Positions 57,759-64,000 of a stretch of 64,000 bases of DNA are shown here, piece by piece (the stretch's first letter is position 1; each line of letters starts with the position of its first letter). The notes under the pieces were generated by a model. It saw nothing but the letters and a program-made list of their open reading frames with translations. It did not search any database and was not told the DNA's origin. Position numbers and translations under genes: made by a program. The DNA is from Haberlea rhodopensis. Taxonomy: Eukaryota > Streptophyta > Magnoliopsida > Lamiales > Gesneriaceae. Location: NCBI GenBank assembly GCA_907163345.1, contig CAJQUN010000021.1, positions 8,308,001 to 8,372,000 of the forward strand, written 5' to 3'.

Positions 57759-58784
57759 ATAGCTAATGCAGCAACTCTTGCTCCATTTCCAACTCGGAGA
57801 TCAACTTCACCTTTCGCCAATGTCCTACTCCTTTTGAGATCCTGCACATTTACACAAATGTGAGATCCACATCCAGTATCTAATACCCATGATGAAGAAG
57901 TAGATAAATTGACTTCTATAACAAAAATACCTGAAGCGGAAGTCACACTTCCTTTCTTTAGATCCTCCAGATATACTTTGCAGTTTCTTTTCCAATGGCC
58001 GGTCTCACCGCAATGGAAACAGTTCCCTTCCTTTGCTATCCCTCCCTTTTGTTTCAGTGCATGAGACTTTGGCTTAGATTTAGCAAAGACCTTCTTTGCT
58101 TTCTTGTTGCCTTTAGCTTTGGCCCTTCCTTTGCCCTTATTCACAATAAGGACATTTGTGGCCTTAGTCTTCTTAGTATTTGCTTCATATGTTCTCAACA
58201 TACCAAGCAATTGTGGTAAAGTCTTTTCCATGTCAGTCATATTGTAATTTACTACAAATTGACTGAAGCTTTCAGGCAACGATTGCAAGATCAAATCGGT
58301 GGCCAACTCTTGGTCCAATGGAAAACCCAGCTTGTCCAGATTCTCAATGTACCCAATCATCTTGAGCACATGAGTTCCAACCAAGCTTCCTTCTACCATC
58401 CTGCACTGGAATAACGCTTTAGAGACGTCATACCTCTCTTGTCTAGCTTGCTGTTAGTACAACTGCTTTAAGTGTTCGATCATATCGAACGCCTCCATTT
58501 CCTCATGTTGCTTCTGAAGCTCAGAGTTCATGGTGGCAAGCATGAGGCACCCAACATCAAGTGCGTCACTCTGATGCTTCTTGTAAGCATCTTTTTCGGT
58601 TCTTGTAGCCGTTAGGGGAGGTTCCTCAGCGGGTAAGGGTTCCTCTAGGACATATTGTTTCTTTTCTTGTTTGAGGACTATCCTCAAGTTCCTATGCCAG
58701 TCTAGGAAATTCGTCCCATTTAGTTTGTCCTTCTCAAGGACCGATCGCAGTGATAAAGTGCTAGTAACGTTGTTAGATTGCCAT
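57755..58784 (-). pseudogene. gag: Copia-B gag-protease, disrupted
   Basis: The expected ATG is at 58784-58782, but an inserted A makes the next codons GCA ATC TAA. The homologous frame then runs from about 58770 with LKQEKKQYVLEEPLP, meets TAA in place of Gln near 58455 (before QQARQERYDV), and continues open at 58399-57755. There it has the CCHC knuckle CFHCGETGHWKRNC and the protease active site VLDTGCGSHIC. A further frameshift separates it from pol. Apart from these lesions it closely parallels the Copia-A gag. Confidence 0.9.
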
Positions 58785-60500
58785 GGATATCTACAATATA
58801 AATATGCAAATAAGTTTATGATTTAAATCATTTAACATGGTCTTATATTAAATGATACTCCCACTATTTTGTTTGAAAAATATCAACCCTCGAAACCTTT
58901 AGTGGGCCAAGATCCATATTTCACTTAATCTTGAGTTAGCTTTGGCTAATCGCCCAAGACTCGGTTATTTAGGTAGACAACACTTTGTCAATTATGTCAC
59001 ATATAATTCTTGGATAGTTGGACGAACAACGCTTTGTTCAATTCATCAAATGAATTAAAATCCAACCCATGCCTCTAGGTTCCCAATCCTATTGAGATAA
59101 CCTAGTTAAGTCGTACCCAATTAAAGTATAACGGATATCACTTTTATCCTTTCGCGCCTTACTAAGATTGCCACGGTGCTTTGCTTTGGCAAACCCACAC
59201 ATGTACAATCGAAGTTATTGACGAGTACTTTTATTTTGGAAGGCATCTAAAACTTAATATTTTAGAGGGATTTATTGATCTCATGATTAATTTGATAATT
59301 TAAATATGTCCACTATATATAGTTGTATACATATCTACATATATGTGTAATACTATTATCAAACTAAAACATAAGATAAATCATGCATCAAAATACATAA
59401 TTAAACGTGACATGGTTATAGCCCCTACTAACGATTTTCTCAAGCCAATGAGAAAATCCTATGAGTCAACCTAAGGTAACTTCATAAGCACCTTCCTTTG
59501 GCTCCAATTTGTGAATGGCCTCCTCATCCCGGCACGATGCTCCATCTTCATTGATCACCATCAATAAAATAAACTACACTATTTACAAGATATAGAATTC
59601 CTCGATTCACATTCGAGGGGAACATAGGGGAGGGATTACATTTAGAATGAAATAGAGAAAGGCACGACACGCAGGTCGTATTATAAATTACAAACATCCA
59701 CAAATCCTATCTAATAGGTCAAAGGGCTATAACCACGCACCATGCTCAAACAACACATAAAGCATGCATTAACATTTAATTAATTAAATTCTAAACATTT
59801 TAAATTTAATTCTAATTAAAACTGTAAAATAATTTTTGAAAAATTATCGTACGCTCGGGACATCACATGCCACGAACTAAAGCGACTAAGACTCGAACCA
59901 CCATGGTTCGAACCATGAAGCACACGGCTGGACCAATAGTGGGCCTAGGGTTCGAAACCCTAGCCCATGGCCGAACCATGCTCGAGCGGTGGCGGCGAGC
60001 CCATGCACGGCTGCTAGGGTTCGAAACCCTAGCCGTCATGAGTTAGCCGTCACGAGCCAATGGGTTCAAAAACCCTAATTTTGCGGCGGCTAGGCTCATG
60101 ATCGAGCCAGGGTCCGAACCCTAGCCCTTAAGCGGCGGCTGCTTGGCCATGCACGAGCCAATGGGTTCGAAACCCTGGCAACATGCGGCGGCCGTGAGCC
60201 ATGATGACTAGGGTTCGAAACCCTAGCCTTTTGCAAGCGGCGGCCGAGCCATGGTGACTAGGGTTCGAAACCCTAGCCCTTAGGTGGTCTCGGCCGTGAG
60301 CCATTTTACCGGTTTTGATCACGAATTATCATATATTTCGATCCGTCAATTATATCATATATAATATCATACGATGATTTTCGCAAACTCGATTTAATCC
60401 ATATCATATATGAAAATACAGTTTTAAATAGCATGCAATATAAGCTCTAATATGATTAACACAATTTAATCACATAAATCCGATATGAGCCTTGTACACG
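58785..60500 (-). other. Copia-B untranslated leader
   Basis: 1.7 kb with no coding sequence. It parallels 18657-20292 of Copia-A, including the ACAACACTTTGT phrase, the CGTACGCTCGGGACATCACATGCCA block and the stem-loop array. Confidence 0.75.
59885..60300. repeat. array of AGGGTT-CGA-AACCCT stem-loops in the Copia-B leader
   Basis: Full CTAGGGTTCGAAACCCTAG units at about 59945, 60014, 60208 and 60258, a shorter GGGTTCGAAACCC at 60163, and degenerate ones near 60060 and 60105. Spacing is about 50-70 bases, with CGGCGGC-rich spacers. It is the homologue of the Copia-A array at 19790-20075 but differs in unit number. Confidence 0.8.
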
Positions 60501-60512
60501 GCTCTGATACCA
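60501..60512 (-). other. Copia-B primer binding site
   Basis: The plus strand reads GCTCTGATACCA, one base from the LTR start. Confidence 0.88.
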
Positions 60513-60513
60513 C

Positions 60514-62004
60514 TGTAAGTAACCCCATGAGCATACAGTGCAGCGGAATAAAATTATGGGATTACTAACACCGGACCTATACATAGGGATTCATATCGGA
60601 TTAGAGAATACATAAGAATCTCACCCTTGTAGCGTGTTTGAAGCAGAATCCACGGAGCAGCACCACGTCCAACGCCTTCTCCGAGTCAATAGCAAAACTC
60701 GATTGATTTTGCCTCAACGGAATCCACACGATCAAATCGAGTGAAGGGATGGTTTAATAACAAGTTGCTAGACAAGTTACTAAACCGGAACCAAAAACCA
60801 CACTTTGATTCACAATCAAATTGGCACAAAATCACCAAGAACCACTCGGCTATGAAGTGGCCGAAAGTTCTTGATGGTGCGGCCGTGTGTCTTGCTTTTG
60901 GTGTTAGGTTTTGTGTTATGAAGTTCTCTTACCATTAAACACCTTGCAATCATATTATATATGATTAATTAAAGGCTTTCTTAAAGCTTCATGGGCTTAA
61001 GCCCATGATTTAATTAATCCTTATGATTATTAATTAAGACTCCTCTTAATTATTTAATTCATCCCATGAATTTAATTTCCCTTCTCGATTTAATCTTTTG
61101 TGCGACCCGATAGGATCTCGTAATGTTGGCAGTGACATAAAATCTCATTTTATGTTGCAAGCATTGAGCGGTATCTAGCAACACATCGATGCTACCCAAA
61201 TTACGAGAATGTCAATGACTCGACAATAACCTTTAGAACTTGTGATAATATTAATCATGTAACTTAATCCCTTTGTCCTTTGTGTTTAGATTGAACACGA
61301 GTCATGGAATAGTCATACTCGTATATTCAATCTTTATTTCTTGATCCCCAAGTAGAACTAGAATATACGAATAAGCTCGATATCTCATATCGACTCCTTC
61401 GAGCATGGCCATGCATTTTAGTTCTCACTTGATCAAGGGCCAAACACATCTCCTGTTATATAGGAGGGACAAATCCTATCTCGATCAGTCAACATCCCTC
61501 TACATAATTCGTAGTGTATCCAATAGTCGCCTTTATAGATTACCCTGTTACGGGTAACGTTTGACGATATCAAGATACATAACTCCTTATGTTGGGATCT
61601 CTGATGATCACAAGTCGTAAGGATTGTATACATTATTATCACTATGAGAATTGCATATGACGATCATATAACTATCCATGTTGCATTCTCATGGTGGGTC
61701 TGTCCAGTACATCGTTCTCTAACATGTACCCATATGTTGATTTGATATCTCATATCAATGAACAATTCATCGATCAACATATACTAGTCTCTACGTATTA
61801 TCATTATCCCTTTTCATGGTAATACTTGACTAGGGACATCTTTAAGAATAATACAATATTATTCTAAGGACATTAACATATATATTAATTCACAATGCAC
61901 AGTTAAAAGAATAATATATAATAATGAATTGCCATTCATAAATCCACAAACATTGTATGTCTTAAACAATCATCTAATGACTTGTCTTAGGGCATATCCC
62001 GACA
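60514..62004 (-). repeat. Copia-B 5' LTR (right)
   Basis: 1491 bp, almost identical to 53314-54803. It ends CATATCCCGACA, where the partner has CCCAACA. Confidence 0.93.
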
Positions 62005-62451
62005 GTCAGTACCCCAGTACGAGAAATAAATAAATCATGTCAAGTGACAAAGTATCATGCAATGCATACCATGTATGAATGCGATGTATGAATGGGTACA
62101 AGGAATCGAATATCAAGATACCAAAAATCGGAGTCCAAAGGAAGGTATCATCAAATCATCAAAGCTCGAGCAGAGGGTGACAGTATACGTACATTGCGCT
62201 AGGAAAACTCATCCTATGTACGTTACTGCATCCAGCCCTCGTGTCTAGGTCCGGTCGCACCTGCACGTGACTACAGTTACTACCTATACTGCCTGTCATC
62301 GCCATGCTCGTCGTACCCGACACTCAGAGTAAGTCAACTCAGTCAAATCATGGATATCAAAGGAATGATAGATCAATATGATATGCCCATGAATCATTTA
62401 TGCATCAAATGACATATGCAACTCAATATATCATGCAATCTCATGTGAAAG
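62005..62451. repeat. LTR-like host sequence right of Copia-B
   Basis: Continuation of 52869-53313 after the duplicated GTCAG. Non-coding. It is itself interrupted at 62452 by the LARD-type LTR. Confidence 0.4.
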
Positions 62452-64000
62452 TGTAAGGGCCCCCGTGCCCTTAACCCGTAATTAGTGCATTAAGCCATAC
62501 CATGAGTGCATATAATCATACCATCAGGGGAAAAACCCTATGCAAGTGCAACACCGTATGCTACCCAGAAAATTTCTTGCATTCAATTCCCAATATTCAA
62601 ATTCCCCCTACCATTATTATTCACATAACATGCACCCACATAATACACTAATATGCTCTTAGTTCATTTAGCAATTTCCATAATTAATTGCATGCAACCA
62701 TAATGAACAGAAAGAGGCCATAGCCCATTTATACATCCCATATACACGTAAGGTGTACTCACGTAAGAGCACTCAATGAATAAACGTGTATTTGATGCAT
62801 AAAACACTATACCGGATACCGCTACTGGTACTTCTATCCTGGAAGCACCTTCCAAGCACAACTCGATCTCAACACTGGATCTGAGCGTCCATCCAGCCAG
62901 CTCTGGTACCTCGATCCTGGAAGTACCTCTAACCAAAAGCCCGAGCTCGACTCCAAAGCCGCTACACCTGTGTTACCTGCCCCAACAGAGACAGCCCCCA
63001 CACGGGGTGAGCATACCAATACCACCAATCACAAAATAATAATATTGCAATTCATAATTTACAGAATGTAAATGCCATAATTTAAATGATACTCCCTGGA
63101 TGGCAATACCCTCATCCGGGATCCCCCTGTATTGTCCCTGTTCTCAAAATAACCAAACTCATCAAATTCCCAAAGCCAGTTAATCGTCACATAGATTAAC
63201 TAATACCGTTCTATTATACCAGTTCCATAATCAAAGGGGTAAGAACATAATGTAAAAGACTATAGATATCGCATATATCTAACCAACAATTCCATGTTCT
63301 TATTTCATTGCTCGCTCCACAATAGCGGCATACTAAACCTCGCGCACGCTCAACAATAGCGGCGTCATAACCGATGGTCGCTCAACGGCGACAACACCCG
63401 ATCGTTGCTCGCTCGAAAGCGGCACCCTATGATTTCCAATGTATGTCTATTTATCACATTTACCATATACCATGCATTTCACTATCCAATTATTGCAAGT
63501 ACCATAAACCATGTACTTCGATACCCATCTATTTCCAATACCATATACCATGCATTTCAATACCCATTTATTGTAAATACTACCAACCATGCATTTCAAT
63601 GCCCATTTATTACAAATACCATGCATCATGCATTTCACTATTGCAACATTATAACAGGCTATGCTCGTACGTTATACGTACCTTAAGTCTCCGTAGTCCA
63701 AGCCAAACCTTCCTTGAGTCCCATGCCTAGAGAAATATGTGCTAAAACACATAAACGACTCAAAATCAAGAATAAGCATGCGATCACGTGCCCACGCACG
63801 TTCAAGACTCCCAATCATATCGTCAATCCATGACGATTACCAAAATAAAAGCCCCCCCGGCTAAGCATGCATACTACCCAAAATATTCCATTTATATGAT
63901 TAATAGATAGCCAAAAACCCAACCAAAAATTCCGTTTAATAAGCTTGGTTCCAATCAAACCATTTTAAAAGCCTAACATTCTCATTGGAATGTGAACAAC
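62452..64000 (-). repeat. third LARD-type LTR, cut by the window end
   Basis: Starts TGTAAGGGCCCCCGTGCCC and aligns along its length with 23439-~24990 and 29932-~31470. It is more diverged than those two are from each other and has an extra repeated block near 63440-63640 (CCATGCATTTCA-type phrases). Whether it is a solo LTR or part of a full element cannot be decided here. The orientation is inferred from the family. Confidence 0.85.

Larger units (their letters stand above)
53314..62004 (-). mobile_element. Copia-B, young Ty1/copia retrotransposon
   Basis: 8691 bp. LTRs 53314-54803 (1490 bp) and 60514-62004 (1491 bp) begin TGTAAGTAACCCC. The target duplication GTCAG is perfect (53309-53313 and 62005-62009). 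PBS, leader, gag, protease, integrase, RT, RNase H and PPT are all present in order on the minus strand. Only about three LTR differences were seen by eye (near 53507, a T indel near 53548, and the last bases), so the insertion is recent. Gag carries a frameshift and a nonsense codon, so this copy is not autonomous. Confidence 0.95.

Overview
This is a plant nuclear window, most likely from a eudicot. The evidence is an intron-rich plant-type nucleoporin gene (NUP155) surrounded by typical plant Ty1/copia and Ty3/gypsy LTR retrotransposons. There is no sign of a prokaryotic replicon, an operon, a CRISPR array or an intact RNA gene. The species cannot be named from the sequence alone.

Layout. 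Positions 1-5222 hold decayed Ty3/gypsy material: a plus-strand reverse transcriptase/RNase H relic, an LTR-like block with an initiator-Met primer binding site, and a minus-strand Athila-like gag/protease relic. Positions 5131-33535 form a four-part nest. The oldest layer is a broken minus-strand Ty3/gypsy (chromovirus-like) element. It is split by a copia element (Copia-A, 5223-21783) in its reverse transcriptase and by a large non-coding LTR element (LARD-like, 23439-32461) in its leader. Copia-A is itself split in its RNase H region by a young 8-kb Athila-like element (6981-14951). That element has an intact gag, no pol, a second ORF of the plant-transposon-protein type, and a 77-bp piece of plastid 16S rDNA. 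Positions 33536-37407 are mostly unremarkable intergenic DNA with one SINE-like sequence.

Positions 37408-52120 hold the one clear host gene, NUP155, on the minus strand. All 13 coding exons can be placed by homology and GT-AG junctions. The reconstructed frame has a single-base insertion near the start of exon 8. The NUP155 introns carry a LINE fragment, a relic of a mitochondrial-plasmid-type family-B DNA polymerase, an unidentified decayed coding stretch, and related GCGC-rich TIR elements.

Positions 52869-62451 are an LTR-like host split by a second copia element (Copia-B, 53314-62004). Copia-B has a perfect 5-bp target duplication and almost identical LTRs, an intact integrase/RT/RNase H frame, and a damaged gag. 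From 62452 to the window end lies a third copy of the LARD-type LTR.

How it works together: only NUP155 looks like a host function (inner-ring scaffold of the nuclear pore). The rest is retrotransposon accretion. The most interesting accessory material is (i) the pol-less Athila-like element with captured plastid DNA, (ii) palindromic CGATCGATCG clusters shared by two unrelated LTR families, (iii) a ~51-bp-spaced array of stem-loops in the copia leaders, (iv) the plasmid polymerase relic inside NUP155, and (v) the exon-8 frameshift. All boundaries were read by eye; no database search was run.
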